This document shows, piece by piece, positions 19,004 to 28,414 of a stretch of 64,000 bases of DNA (within the stretch, counting starts at the first letter, position 1; each line of letters begins with the position of its first letter). This DNA is from UBA4416 sp048498515 (GTDB lineage: Bacteria > Bacteroidota > Bacteroidia > B-17B0 > Aurantibacillaceae): positions 152,030 to 216,029 of the forward strand of contig JBEHXV010000002.1 of NCBI GenBank assembly GCA_048498515.1, read 5' to 3'. A model generated the notes under the pieces. That model was not told the origin of the DNA and made no database searches. It worked only from the letters and a program-made list of their open reading frames with translations. Both the position numbers and the translations under genes were made by a program.

Positions 19004-21220
19004 TCAGGAAGAAATTGCAGGATCCTGCAATGCTTTCTTCAATTCGTTGTTTGCCTGCCGGCATATGTTTTTTACCGAATTAAACAGGTTGCCGATTTCA
19101 TCTATATCACCTTTATGAATGGCAAGGGTTTCTATTTTATTAAGATCGGGTACCAGGTTTTTTATCCCGATAAAACCGCCGGATGTTTTCATTTTGTGCG
19201 CGATGCTTTTAATCACGTCATAATTTTTTGCACTGATGGCATTTTCTATTTCTATTAACTCCACGGGGTTTTGTTCTAAAAAAATGGAAACAATTTCGCT
19301 AATGAATTTTTTATTTCCCCTTGACAGGGATTTTAAATGCCCGGTATCAATTACAGTATAACCATCCGGCGCAGCATCATTCATTCTTTCCGGATGCTCT
19401 GTTACGGCCGCCACGTCTTTATTGCCAAGATGTAAATTAATGATGTTATAGAGTTCGGTTTCCCTGAATGGCTTCGATAGGTAGTCGTTCATCCCATAAC
19501 TTAAACACTTTTCCTTTTCATTGGGCATAATGTGCGCCGTCATGGCAATAATAGGAACCTTGCTGTTTAGTTCTTCCCTTATTCTCTTGGCAGTGTGATA
19601 ACCATCCAGTAAAGGCATTTGAATGTCCATTAACACCAGGTCGTAAACGTTGATCTTGAACATTTCAAAGGCCTGCAGGCCGTTTTCAGCCAGGTCAACG
19701 GTTAAGCCAAAATCGGTAAGGTAGGTTAATGCCAGTTTTTGGTTGAGCTTATGATCTTCGGCCAATAACACCCGCAGGGGTTTATCTGTTTTGATCTTTA
19801 ACTGCGTTGTCTTATTTTCGGCAATAATGGTTTTGTTTTCATAAGATACCGGGTAACTTATTTTAACCATGAATTCGGAGCCAATGCCTTCTTTGCTTTT
19901 TACCGAAATATCACCGTTCTGTATCTCAACCAATTGTTTTACAATGGCAAGCCCCAAACCGTTACCACCATATTTGCGCGTGGTTTCGGTATTACCCTGG
20001 TTAAAGCGCTCAAATATACTGCCGATCTTGTCGGCAGGAATGCCAATACCCGTATCTTTTACCTTAAATACCAGCTGCACAATGTCGTGTTCAATGCTTT
20101 TTATCTCGCAGCTTAACTTTACCTCGCCTTGCTGCGTAAATTTAATGGCATTGTTTGTGAGGTTTATCAAGATCTGCATTAAGCGGGTAGGATCGCCAAA
20201 AAGATAAGCGGGTATTTTTTCATCGGTGTGCACGCTGAATGTAATGCCTTTTTCCATGGCTTTCTGGCTAAACATGGTCTTTAAAGAATCCAAAAGTTCG
20301 CGTAAATGAAATGGAATTTTTTCGATGTTCAGTTTACCGGCCTCTATTTTCGAAAAATCAAGAATGTCGTTAATGATGTTGAGCAAATTGGCCCCGCTTG
20401 ATTTTACGGCAGCCAGGTATTCGGCTTGTGTTTTGTCAAGCTGGGTTTTATATAGCAGATCGGAGAAACCAAGGATAGAGTTCATAGGCGTACGGATCTC
20501 ATGACTCATATTTGCCATGAACTGCTCTTTCATTAAGGCATTATCGTCGGCCAGTTTTTTGGCAACGCGCAACTCACTCTCCAGTTTGTTACGGGTATTA
20601 ATGTCGGCAATTAAAATCACTACCGCTGCCAGGGCCGTAAGTATGCCCAATGCAATTTCAAGGTAGCTCCAGTTTTTTGAGGCACTTACGTATTCCACAC
20701 TGTTATCCAGTAATATTTTTGTGGTGTTGCCCAGGCTTTCATTAATTTCATCAACCGTATTTGTAATTTCGGTCATGGTGTTAATTCCGTTGGCGGAAGG
20801 GTCCCCGGGCGTACCTCCTGCATGGATGCTCCCGTTAAGGTCCTTTGCTTCCATCAGCTTTTTATAAGTAAGCTGTTTCAGCCTGTAAAAAGCTGCTTCT
20901 TCCGGCTTGCCCGAAAAATATTTTTCCATGCTTTTCAGGTAGGTCTTTGTTTCGGTTTCCTTAAGCTTATAAGCTTCCAAAAACTTTCCGTCGCCGGTAA
21001 CAATGTAACCACGCTGCTTGCTTTCCAAAATAAGAACGTTGCTCTTAAAGGATTTCATAAGCTCCGAGATCCGGTAAGCGCTGTAAAGTTCCGTATTGTT
21101 TTTCGACATACGGGTGATGTAATAGTTGGCACTAAAGGCAATAAACAATACAAGGCATATGCTTATCAGCGAACTGATGATGATAATGGCTTTGGTGTAT
21201 TGCTTTAATTTCCCCTTCAC
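19004..21220 (-). CDS. Hybrid sensor histidine kinase (CHASE3-HisKA-HATPase-REC-Hpt)
   Basis: 738 residues. A first membrane helix (12-35) and a second (187-205) flank a helical CHASE3-like periplasmic sensor (VLILESKQRGYIVTG). The H-box is SHEIRTPMNS with His240. N, G1 and G2 boxes of the ATPase follow (NLTNNAIKF, DTGIGIP, GGNGLGLAI). A receiver domain begins about residue 480 (LLAEDHKLNQ, LVLMDIQMPLLDGY, DYLSKPF), and the C-terminus is an Hpt domain with IAHKMKTSGGFIG carrying the phosphorylatable His. So the protein holds a whole phosphorelay apart from the final regulator. The start codon is GTG; no better ATG precedes the first helix. It follows the TPR gene at 21239 by 18 bp, implying co-transcription, so the TPR protein may be its periplasmic ligand or regulator (inference). 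Confidence 0.92.
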   Translation of the reverse strand: MKGKLKQYTKAIIIISSLISICLVLFIAFSANYYITRMSKNNTELYSAYRISELMKSFKSNVLILESKQRGYIVTGDGKFLEAYKLKETETKTYLKSMEKYFSGKPEEAAFYRLKQLTYKKLMEAKDLNGSIHAGGTPGDPSANGINTMTEITNTVDEINESLGNTTKILLDNSVEYVSASKNWSYLEIALGILTALAAVVILIADINTRNKLESELRVAKKLADDNALMKEQFMANMSHEIRTPMNSILGFSDLLYKTQLDKTQAEYLAAVKSSGANLLNIINDILDFSKIEAGKLNIEKIPFHLRELLDSLKTMFSQKAMEKGITFSVHTDEKIPAYLFGDPTRLMQILINLTNNAIKFTQQGEVKLSCEIKSIEHDIVQLVFKVKDTGIGIPADKIGSIFERFNQGNTETTRKYGGNGLGLAIVKQLVEIQNGDISVKSKEGIGSEFMVKISYPVSYENKTIIAENKTTQLKIKTDKPLRVLLAEDHKLNQKLALTYLTDFGLTVDLAENGLQAFEMFKINVYDLVLMDIQMPLLDGYHTAKRIREELNSKVPIIAMTAHIMPNEKEKCLSYGMNDYLSKPFRETELYNIINLHLGNKDVAAVTEHPERMNDAAPDGYTVIDTGHLKSLSRGNKKFISEIVSIFLEQNPVELIEIENAISAKNYDVIKSIAHKMKTSGGFIGIKNLVPDLNKIETLAIHKGDIDEIGNLFNSVKNICRQANNELKKALQDPAISS

Positions 21221-21238
21221 TTCTTTTCAGCTCAACAA

Positions 21239-21832
21239 TTATAATTTTTTTATAGCTGTTTTCGCCTCTTCCGACTGAGGGTTGTATTCCAGCGCTTTTG
21301 TAAAATGTTTTTTAGAGTCGGCATTTTTTCCCTGTGCCAGCAATACTTTGGCGTAAAGCAAATTGCTGTCGTAATCAAAGGGATAAAGCTTTAGTACTTT
21401 CGATACATAGGTTGTTGCATTTGCATAATCTTTGCGGGTATTGTAAATGCTGGCAATGCGGTAATTGGCAATGGAATTGTTCGGGTCGAACTTCACAATT
21501 TCCAGGTAGGTTGCCAGCACGTTGTTCCAGTTGCCGGCGGCGGATATGGGTAATACCAAACCAAACCTTGCTTCAATGGACGATGGCTCAAGAACAACAG
21601 CTTTACGATAATACAATTCCGACCTGGTATAGTCTTTACTTAAGTAATAAAGCCATCCTAAGCGCAAGTTTACCTGGTAAGATTCCGCGTGCAGGTCGGT
21701 TAAAGCGGTAATGGCCTTTGCATACTGGGTTTCATACTCAAACGAATAACTTTTTGAAAAAGCAAGATCAGTCGTTTGCGCATTCATGGTCGTAAATGAG
21801 ACGATTAATGCAATTAAAAAGAAATTTCTCAT
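21239..21832 (-). CDS. Secreted TPR protein (module A), partner of hybrid kinase
   Basis: 197 residues with a signal peptide (TTMNAQTTDL). It carries one copy of the TPR module described for the gene at 15685: SYSFEYETQYAKAITAL, NLRLGWLYYLSKDYTRSELYY, a SIEARFGLVLPISAAGNW segment and NYRIASIYNTRKDYANATTYV, ending NPQSEEAKTAIKKL. It is the first gene of a minus-strand pair with the hybrid histidine kinase 18 bp downstream. A role in signal input to that kinase is inferred from the operon and from the presence of the same module across the neighbouring envelope genes. Confidence 0.8.
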   Translation of the reverse strand: MRNFFLIALIVSFTTMNAQTTDLAFSKSYSFEYETQYAKAITALTDLHAESYQVNLRLGWLYYLSKDYTRSELYYRKAVVLEPSSIEARFGLVLPISAAGNWNNVLATYLEIVKFDPNNSIANYRIASIYNTRKDYANATTYVSKVLKLYPFDYDSNLLYAKVLLAQGKNADSKKHFTKALEYNPQSEEAKTAIKKL

Positions 21833-21958
21833 AACATTTGTATTTATTTGTTTCTTCTTTACTTAAACAAGCTGTAGGATTTAAAGTTACTATTTTTACC
21901 AGTAAATTGGCTTGCAAAACCCGGAAGATAGGTAATGACAGTTTTTTTGTCGGTGAAT

Positions 21959-22735
21959 TTATTTTTTCAGCGCGGTGCCAATGGCATTGGTAAGTGCTAC
22001 AAAATCTGGTACAGATAATTGTTCGGCACGCTTATCCAAAAAAACAGATTCAACCGGGCTGTTCCCGCTCAGTACTTTTACCGAATTGCGGATGGTTTTA
22101 CGGCGCTGGTTAAAGGATGCTTTTACGACCTTAAAAAACAAGTCTTCGTCGCAACCCAAATTTGTTGTGCTATTACGGGTTAAACGAATGACTGCCGATT
22201 TTACTTTAGGAGGCGGGTTAAATACATGTTCGCTTACTGTAAACAGGTACTCTATTTTATAAAATGCCTGCAACAATACACTTAAAATGCCGTAGGTCTT
22301 CGATCCCGGCTTTTCGGCAATGCGCTGGGCCACTTCTTTTTGAAACATACCAACCAATGACGTAATATCGTTGCGGTACTCGAGCACCCTGAACATGATT
22401 TGCGTGGAAATGTTATAAGGGAAATTTCCCACCACTTTAAAACTTCCTTTCGAAGCAAATGGTTTAAGATCGGCTTCCAAAAAATCCTGGAAATGGATCT
22501 TGTGAGCGTGTTCGGGGTATTTTTGTTTTAAAAAATCAATCGATTCACTGTCAATATCAAAGGCGGTAAAATTATCCCTGGCAATAAGGTATTGGGTAAG
22601 CACGCCGGTACCGGGACCAATTTCCAGTACAGGAAGCTCGTCCTGCGGCAAGGCATTCACTATTTTTTGCGCGATGTTGAGATCGGTTAAAAAATGCTGA
22701 CCTAAATGTTTCTTTGCTTTTACCGGTGATGCCAT
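21959..22735 (-). CDS. rsmA: 16S rRNA (adenine1518-N6/adenine1519-N6)-dimethyltransferase
   Basis: 258 residues, the usual length for RsmA/KsgA. The N-terminal KKHLGQHFLTD and the SAM-binding VLEIGPGTGVLT are diagnostic, followed by the acidic ribose-binding strand FTAFDID and the catalytic NFPYNIST motif (NLPY-type with Phe in place of Leu). The C-terminal half has the VFNPPPKVKSAVIRL segment and a small helical domain (FNQRRKTIRNSV). The enzyme dimethylates two adjacent adenines in helix 45 of 16S rRNA during small-subunit assembly. It appears monocistronic, with its own 140-bp upstream region shared with the divergent porin-like gene. Confidence 0.96.
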   Translation of the reverse strand: MASPVKAKKHLGQHFLTDLNIAQKIVNALPQDELPVLEIGPGTGVLTQYLIARDNFTAFDIDSESIDFLKQKYPEHAHKIHFQDFLEADLKPFASKGSFKVVGNFPYNISTQIMFRVLEYRNDITSLVGMFQKEVAQRIAEKPGSKTYGILSVLLQAFYKIEYLFTVSEHVFNPPPKVKSAVIRLTRNSTTNLGCDEDLFFKVVKASFNQRRKTIRNSVKVLSGNSPVESVFLDKRAEQLSVPDFVALTNAIGTALKK

Positions 22736-22876
22736 GGTTTAAAAGTAAGTAAAAGAATTGAGTTGGTAAATCTGATTGAATGTTAGTTATTATCTATAAA
22801 AAAACGGCCTCTATTTTTTGCATAAGTTGAGGGAATTGTTAGTTTTACAAAACTACTATTACTAACAGAACTGAAC

Positions 22877-23626
22877 ATGCGCTTACTGATTGTCCCTGCC
22901 CTTATTTTATGCGGCATTTTATCTGCCCAAACACCCGATAGTTTAAAAACAAAGAAATGGGCTATTGGGCTCACCTATTCGCCCGATTTTTGTTTCAGGC
23001 AAAAATACACAAGTCGCATGTCGCTTTATGGCAATGAAACGGAAAAACCAAAAGCAGGCATGACCGCAGGGGTGAATTTTTTGTACAAGTTAATGGACAG
23101 GGTAGGAATTGAAACCGGCATTTTATATTCTACCAAAGGCGAGAAGGTGTACAACCCTTCCATAAACTGGGTAACACCGGATGGCAATGGCACTTACGAC
23201 CCTTCTATTCCTGATTACAACAAGGGTTTCGTTTATAAATCAGCTAAAAGCAAAAGCACCTATACGTATCAGTACCTTGAAGTGCCTTTGAAAGTAAGCT
23301 GGTATGCCATTAATAATAAATTAAAGCTGTTCCCAAGCCTGGGTGTTTCGGCCAATGTGTTTATAGGAAAAAGAACCGTTACGGAGTATACTTTTGACGA
23401 AGGTGGTTCAGAAAAAAACGTATCTAAAGTGTATGATAACAGAAACATCCCGGTGGTGGATTTGGCTGTTTTGGCTGGGATTGGTGTGAGCTATGATGTC
23501 AGCAAAAACATCTTCATAAAAGCCGAGCCGGCTTACAGGCAATTTGTACGCCCACTGGTTGACAGGCCTATCAGCGGACGCTTTTATTCCTTTGGGCTTA
23601 ATGCAGGTCTTTATTTCAGGATTTAA
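22877..23626 (+). CDS. Outer membrane beta-barrel protein (PorT-like family)
   Basis: 249 residues with a signal peptide (CGILSAQTPD). The mature part alternates hydrophobic and polar residues and shows the PF13568-type pattern common in Bacteroidota: an early KAGMTAGVNFLYKLMDRVGIETGILYS, a middle YLEVPLKVSWYAIN, then FPSLGVSANVFIG and a closing RFYSFGLNAGLYFRI strand with terminal aromatic residues. The N-terminal KKWAIGLTYSPDF also fits. Function is unknown; members are small eight-strand barrels in the outer membrane. It is divergent from rsmA and convergent with the gene at 23632 (5-bp gap). Confidence 0.82.
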   Translation: MRLLIVPALILCGILSAQTPDSLKTKKWAIGLTYSPDFCFRQKYTSRMSLYGNETEKPKAGMTAGVNFLYKLMDRVGIETGILYSTKGEKVYNPSINWVTPDGNGTYDPSIPDYNKGFVYKSAKSKSTYTYQYLEVPLKVSWYAINNKLKLFPSLGVSANVFIGKRTVTEYTFDEGGSEKNVSKVYDNRNIPVVDLAVLAGIGVSYDVSKNIFIKAEPAYRQFVRPLVDRPISGRFYSFGLNAGLYFRI

Positions 23627-23631
23627 TAGCT

Positions 23632-24132
23632 TTATTTTTTGGAATTCAGGTCCTGGTAATCTGCCTCAATAATTCGTAGGACGGTATTTTTATGAATCCT
23701 GACATGCTTGTCCTGGATATATGACAGGACAATACCACCGGCAATAAAAACAGTGCTTACTAAAACGGCCCGTTCATTAACAATTTGCGGTCTTTGATAT
23801 ATCAAATTATTGCCTGTGTCTATTAAAAAAAATAAGACCCCGGCACCAAAAAAATAGGGACTTATTTTTGCGCCTTTTATTTTAATGGCTTTTATCTGTG
23901 ATAGTTTTATAACGGAGTCGTTATCAAAAACAAGCACGCTGTCCTGCATGTTTACCAGCTTGCGTGTTTTATAGCCGGTACTGCCTTTTAAGCGATACGT
24001 GAAATTTGAATTAAGAAAGAACTGGAAATATTTTTCTTTTCCAAACAGGGAGTGGTAACGCAGGTCGAGTGTTTTTTGAGAAAAAGAATTTTCAAAGCAG
24101 GATAAAAATACTATGAAAAAGATCAGCCTCAT
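23632..24132 (-). CDS. Hypothetical exported/membrane protein
   Basis: 166 residues. An N-terminal signal peptide (FENSFSQKTL) is followed by a beta-rich region (FTYRLKGS, LVNMQDSVLVFDNDSVIKLSQIKAIKI) and then two hydrophobic helices (ISPYFFGAGVLFFLID and AVLVSTVFIAGGIVLSYI). The combination resembles small Bacteroidota envelope proteins with a SH3-like beta unit, but I recognise no named family. The ATG overlaps the stop of the DUF4286 gene by one base (TAATG on the minus strand), so translation is likely coupled. Confidence 0.6.
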   Translation of the reverse strand: MRLIFFIVFLSCFENSFSQKTLDLRYHSLFGKEKYFQFFLNSNFTYRLKGSTGYKTRKLVNMQDSVLVFDNDSVIKLSQIKAIKIKGAKISPYFFGAGVLFFLIDTGNNLIYQRPQIVNERAVLVSTVFIAGGIVLSYIQDKHVRIHKNTVLRIIEADYQDLNSKK

Positions 24133-24431
24133 TACACAATTTCCAGTAAGGTTCTGAAGGCGACGTATTTTCCGTCGTAATGTTTTTTTGTTTCGGCTTG
24201 CAGGCGTGGGGCATGATCTCTCTGATAGGCTTCAATATCGGCCATTGCATTAAAAGAATATTGAACCGAATAGGTTTCGCCTTCATCATTCACATTGAGT
24301 ACTTTCACCATTTTGTATTCGGTAAAATGCCCGGTTTCCATAACCTGTGGAATGTGCACGGTTTTCATCCAGCTGAGCCATTCGGGAGCAATGTTTTTAT
24401 CGACGCTGATGGTGACGTTGTATATGTACAT
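24132..24431 (-). CDS. DUF4286 family protein
   Basis: 99 residues. It matches the Bacteroidota DUF4286 family in full length: YIYNVTISVDKNIAPEWLSW at the start, the HIPQVMETGHFTEYKM segment, then TYSVQYSFNAMADIEAYQ and HAPRLQAETKKHYDGKYVAF. The fold is a ferredoxin-like dimeric alpha+beta barrel. The function is unknown. It is translationally coupled to the hypothetical gene at 23632. Confidence 0.88.
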   Translation of the reverse strand: MYIYNVTISVDKNIAPEWLSWMKTVHIPQVMETGHFTEYKMVKVLNVNDEGETYSVQYSFNAMADIEAYQRDHAPRLQAETKKHYDGKYVAFRTLLEIV

Positions 24432-24494
24432 AATAGTTGGAGAGATAGAGAGTTAATGAGTTAGTGAATATTTTTTGTATTGGTTTATTTTTTT

Positions 24495-24610
24495 CTGTCA
24501 CTTCGAGTAAAATTTGCTGCCTCTTTGCAAATTTGTATCGAGAAGTCTTCTTCATGGTTCTTGATACAATTCTTTGCAGGAGGCAGGCAAAGAATCACTC
24601 GAACTGACAT
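24495..24610. repeat. Dispersed inverted-repeat element (TCAGTTCGAG type), copy 2
   Basis: A 116-bp element with 12-bp termini GTCACTTCGAGT and ACTCGAACTGAC that are complementary except for one base. A second inner pair, TTTGCTGCCTC near 24514 and GAGGCAGGCAAA near 24580, makes it a long imperfect hairpin. It has the layout of a non-coding miniature or REP-like element and belongs to the same group as 17594-17651 and 32464-32540. Confidence 0.65.
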
Positions 24611-24613
24611 TGG

Positions 24614-26431
24614 TTAATTAATTATGTCTCCCCTCAGGTCCCTGTATCGCTTCCGTGCATCTACCACATAAATGCTGCCGGGATATTTGGTGAGCACTTC
24701 TTCATACAATTGTTTTGCTTTTTCCTTGTCGTTTAAAAAGCGTTCGTATAATTCGGCTTCCTTAAACAAGGCATCATCGCCATACAATTCGTTAGGATAA
24801 AACTCTACAATGTTCTGGTACATTTTTGCCGCTTCGGCATAGCGGTTGGTGTTTTTATAGATCTCCGCTTTTTTATAATAGATGTCATCGCCCAGGGTAT
24901 GCTCGCTGAACAATGTGTTAATGCTATCGAGGCGGGCAATGGCCCTGTCGTACTGGTGTTGCAATACCAATAGATCGGCCGAGGCAAACATGCTTAAAGG
25001 AGCGGCATTGGTATCAACACCAATGGCGTCGGTAATAACCAATGAAAGATCAAGCGCGTCGTTGGCAATGGTTTTTGTGGTAGCACCTTTCAATACATCG
25101 CACTGCGATTTGGCCCATTTAAAATCGGAGGCATAATAACTGAGCTTGGCATTTTTAAACTTGGCATTTTGGCCAACCACTTCGTACTTAAAATCTTTTT
25201 CAACCTGCGAGTAAAGCAAAGAGGCATCCCAGATATTACCTACCAGTAAGTTCATATCGCCCAGGTCAACTTTTATTTCAGCCAATGCATTCTTATCAAA
25301 TGTATAGGCCGTTGTTACATCCTCCAGCGATTGAATGGCTTCCTGGGGTTTATCAAGATAATAAGCTTTTAGCAGGGCCGATTTTTTGATGAGAGGAAGA
25401 GAGAGGTTGCTGATGCCGTATTGTTTGAGAGCAGTTTCAATATTGGCTTCCAGTGCAAGGATCTCTTCTTTGGTGGGATTACTTTTGGTAGTAAGTTGCA
25501 AATAATTGGCATTGAGGCGCTCAATATTTGCAATGTCGTAATAGGGCATGTCCTTTCCTTTACTCATCACATATTGGTAACATTTTTCGGCTACCACATA
25601 ATTTTCGTTGCTTAGGCAAAGCTTGGCCAACTCCATCAGGCGGGTGCCATCTCCTTTCTCACGTTTATCGAGGGCTTTGTTTTGTACAAAGGAACCCTCA
25701 AAATCTTTTTGCTGGTTTTGCAGGAAGATCAGGAATTCGGAAAAAATAGTTTTATCGGGGTTTTTCTGAATGCGTTTTTGCAGCTCCTGCTTCAGTAATG
25801 GATTGTTAAAGCCGCCGTTCTTATCGTCATAACCCAACGATTGCTGCAGGTTGGTTTGGGCGGTATACAGCTCGCTTTCCCTGAACTCAATAGCATCCAG
25901 GTACTCATTAATCATGGCTTTCAAATCGCCTTTCTTTTTATACAGATCGGCTATTTCATAATAATAAGGATAGCTGGCCGACTCTTTCCGTCCTTTGCGG
26001 TAAACCTCCAGCGCGTAATCGTAGAGCTCCTCGGCTTCAAAGGTGTGTGCCAGTACAAACACATAGTTTTGCATTGGGATCAATTCTTTTACGGCTTTGT
26101 CGTATTGTTCCTTCTCTTTTTGAGGATTGTTCTGAAGCTTGTACAGGTTACCAAGCCATACATATAAATGAGAATTTTCCGGATTTCGCTTCAGCTGCTT
26201 TTTAATTACCTTTTCAGCTTTGCTGTAATCTTTTATTTCGGTGAGGCATTTAAAGTAATGGGTAAAATAAGCGTCGGGATTTTTATCGTATAATTTGTCA
26301 AAATACACAACAGCCTTATCAAACTCCTTGCGTTCGTAATACTGCATGGCCAGTTGTTCATCGTTATTTCGTTGTGCGGGGGCAACAAAACAACAAAACA
26401 ATAAAAAGAAGATGGCACTTAATTTTTTCAA
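24614..26431 (-). CDS. Secreted multi-TPR protein
   Basis: 605 residues with a signal peptide (CCFVAPAQRNN). TPR units are visible at about 25-200 (YYERKEFDKAVVYFDKLYD, DYSKAEKVIKKQLKRNP, LYVWLGNLYKLQNN) and again at 470-600 (YKNTNRYAEAAKMYQNIVE, AKQLYEEVLTKYPGS). The last part resembles the BamD/YbgF-type repeats that end at VVDARKRYRDLRGD. The middle is helical without clear units. The protein is likely periplasmic and may act in envelope assembly, by analogy only. The lipoprotein gene at 26435 lies 3 bp upstream on the same strand, so both are probably one operon. Confidence 0.8.
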   Translation of the reverse strand: MKKLSAIFFLLFCCFVAPAQRNNDEQLAMQYYERKEFDKAVVYFDKLYDKNPDAYFTHYFKCLTEIKDYSKAEKVIKKQLKRNPENSHLYVWLGNLYKLQNNPQKEKEQYDKAVKELIPMQNYVFVLAHTFEAEELYDYALEVYRKGRKESASYPYYYEIADLYKKKGDLKAMINEYLDAIEFRESELYTAQTNLQQSLGYDDKNGGFNNPLLKQELQKRIQKNPDKTIFSEFLIFLQNQQKDFEGSFVQNKALDKREKGDGTRLMELAKLCLSNENYVVAEKCYQYVMSKGKDMPYYDIANIERLNANYLQLTTKSNPTKEEILALEANIETALKQYGISNLSLPLIKKSALLKAYYLDKPQEAIQSLEDVTTAYTFDKNALAEIKVDLGDMNLLVGNIWDASLLYSQVEKDFKYEVVGQNAKFKNAKLSYYASDFKWAKSQCDVLKGATTKTIANDALDLSLVITDAIGVDTNAAPLSMFASADLLVLQHQYDRAIARLDSINTLFSEHTLGDDIYYKKAEIYKNTNRYAEAAKMYQNIVEFYPNELYGDDALFKEAELYERFLNDKEKAKQLYEEVLTKYPGSIYVVDARKRYRDLRGDIIN

Positions 26432-26434
26432 GAT

Positions 26435-27013
26435 CTATTTTTCGGTTTTTATAGGTAAGGGTGGCAAACTGCCATTGTTCAGTTTCTTCACAATTTCTTC
26501 TACAACAGGCGATGACTTTTCGTGGACGGCAAGGATCTTGCGAATGGATTCCGTATTCACTTTTAATTCTTCAATGATCTTTTCGGATTGCAGTTTCTCC
26601 GTATGAATGTATTCTACTGCCTCATCAATCTCCACACTTCCGTTTTTCAAATCGGTTGATAAATGATGAAGCTGGTTGATGGTTAAGCTTGCTTCTGCAA
26701 GCCACTTCGACCGATTGCTTAAATAGGCTTGTAAGCCCTCGCCAATACTACCCAAACTACTCAGGCTTAGCGCCTCTTCTTTCGATACAGTGTCCTTTAA
26801 ATTGGCGTTAATGAACTGCGTGTAGGTTTGTTGCTTGATGTAAGCATTATACACAGCCACGCTATCAACTGTTTTGAAATTGCCAATAGCCTGTTCGACC
26901 ACTACTTTCAAACTATCGAGTTCCTTTACATATTTCTCGTAGCCATGTGTGTTTTTGCAGGAAGCGCAAAAAACAGCCAGGCAACAAAGCAGTATAAAGG
27001 ACAGGAGTTTCAT
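26435..27013 (-). CDS. Hypothetical coiled-coil lipoprotein
   Basis: 192 residues. The N-terminus is a lipoprotein signal with a Cys at about residue 19 (AVFCASCKNT), so the mature protein is probably membrane anchored. The remainder is almost entirely helical with heptad character (VKELDSLKVVVEQAIGNFKTV, EYIHTEKLQSEKIIEELKV). No family recognised. It is the upstream gene of a minus-strand pair with the multi-TPR protein (3-bp gap), so the two probably work together in the periplasm. Confidence 0.72.
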   Translation of the reverse strand: MKLLSFILLCCLAVFCASCKNTHGYEKYVKELDSLKVVVEQAIGNFKTVDSVAVYNAYIKQQTYTQFINANLKDTVSKEEALSLSSLGSIGEGLQAYLSNRSKWLAEASLTINQLHHLSTDLKNGSVEIDEAVEYIHTEKLQSEKIIEELKVNTESIRKILAVHEKSSPVVEEIVKKLNNGSLPPLPIKTEK

Positions 27014-27085
27014 GATTAAAAATCAAATTTAAGTTTAAATGCGCAATAACAAAAGACCGCCCGGCATTAAAAGTCTTAAAAATCA

Positions 27086-28300
27086 CTAATGCGCGTCGGC
27101 TTTCTTAACGGCTTTAATGGCAATGATTAAACAGATAAGGGTGAGAAAGGCGCCCATCATGAAGGGTGCGCCGGCAAAGATAAACGGCCCGTCGTTACGG
27201 GTAAAATAATGAAACAGGCTGGTCATGAGCAAGGGGCCTATAATAGCGGTAAGGCTCATTAAGCTGGTGAGCACGCCTTGTATCTCACCCTGCTCGTTTG
27301 CCGGAACATGGTTCGAGATCATGCCCTGCACGGCCGGCATGCCAAGCCCGCCTAAAGCATACGGAACCATAAAGGCAAACATCATCCAACCTTCGGTAGC
27401 AAATGCAAAGGAAATAAAGCCAACCAGGTAAAACGTAAAACCTACAAAAATGGCTTTTGTTTCACCAATTTTCGGGATTACGATCCGTATCAATCCACCC
27501 TGTACAATAGCCACGGTAAGCCCCACAAAAGCAAGAGAGCTGCCTATAATGGCAGGGCCCCAGTTAAATTTATACATGGTAATAAAGGTCCAGGTTGATT
27601 GTGCGGCGTGCCCGGCAATGCTTACCAGGAAAATAATGAGGATGAGTCCATAAATGTGTTTGTAGCGGTTTAAGTTAAGCAACATGCCCACCGGGTTTGC
27701 CCGTTTCCAGTCAAAAGCACGCCTGTTGGCCACAGCCAGCGATTCGGGCAGTACAAAAAAACCATACAAAGCGTTGAGCAAGGATAAACCCGCGGCAATT
27801 AAAAAAGGAACACGGGTGCCAAAACCTCCGAACAAACCCCCAATCAATGGACCTAAGATAAAGCCAACCCCAAAAGCTACGCCAATCATCCCAAAGTTCT
27901 GCGCTCTTTTTTCGGGCTCGCTCACATCGGCAATATAGGCCGAAGCAGTTGTGAAGCTGGCGCCCGAAATGCCGGCGATCATGCGACCTATAAATAACCA
28001 GAAAATACTTGGCGCTACGGCCAGGAAAATATAATCGACACCTAATCCCAAAAGCGACAGTAAAAGAACAGGCCTTCGGCCATAACGATCGCTCAGGCCG
28101 CCCAGCACGCTCGAAAACAGGAACTGCATCACAGCATACGCTACCGAGAGCCAGCCAAAATAAGTAGCCGCTTCGCTCACGCCACCGCCCGTCAACTCTT
28201 CAATGAGTTTTGGTGTTACCGGTATAATAATGCCTAAACCCGTGCAGTCAATGAGCATGGTAAGGAAGATAAACAATAAAGCATTTTTGTTTGGTTTCAT
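27086..28300 (-). CDS. MFS drug exporter, TCR/Tet-type
   Basis: 404 residues with twelve hydrophobic segments. The first cytoplasmic loop has the MFS motif GGLSDRYGRRPVLL and the fourth to fifth helices carry GRMIAGISGASFTTASAYIAD and GVGFILGPLIGGLFG (antiporter motif C). These are characteristic of the 12-helix TetA/TCR group. N-terminal IDCTGLGIIIPVTP, with an Asp in the first helix, also fits. Members exchange a drug or metabolite for protons; many chromosomal relatives do not confer tetracycline resistance, so the substrate is left open. It stands alone, with a dispersed inverted repeat upstream. Confidence 0.85.
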   Translation of the reverse strand: MKPNKNALLFIFLTMLIDCTGLGIIIPVTPKLIEELTGGGVSEAATYFGWLSVAYAVMQFLFSSVLGGLSDRYGRRPVLLLSLLGLGVDYIFLAVAPSIFWLFIGRMIAGISGASFTTASAYIADVSEPEKRAQNFGMIGVAFGVGFILGPLIGGLFGGFGTRVPFLIAAGLSLLNALYGFFVLPESLAVANRRAFDWKRANPVGMLLNLNRYKHIYGLILIIFLVSIAGHAAQSTWTFITMYKFNWGPAIIGSSLAFVGLTVAIVQGGLIRIVIPKIGETKAIFVGFTFYLVGFISFAFATEGWMMFAFMVPYALGGLGMPAVQGMISNHVPANEQGEIQGVLTSLMSLTAIIGPLLMTSLFHYFTRNDGPFIFAGAPFMMGAFLTLICLIIAIKAVKKADAH

Positions 28301-28310
28301 AGGGATGATG

Positions 28311-28382
28311 ACGAATCAATTTACGAATATACGAATCAATAAGATTAAAAGGGCATTCGTATATTCGTATCAATTCGTAATT
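28311..28382. repeat. ATTCGTATATTCGT-type inverted repeat
   Basis: ACGAATATACGAAT (28323-28336) and ATTCGTATATTCGT (28355-28368) are perfect 14-bp complements, with further ACGAAT / ATTCGT copies on both outer sides. It fills the gap between the divergent MFS and permease genes. AT-rich elements with this core are widespread in Bacteroidota genomes. Confidence 0.65.
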
Positions 28383-28414
28383 ATCCGTGTTGCAATTAGT
28401 CTTATCTTTATGCT

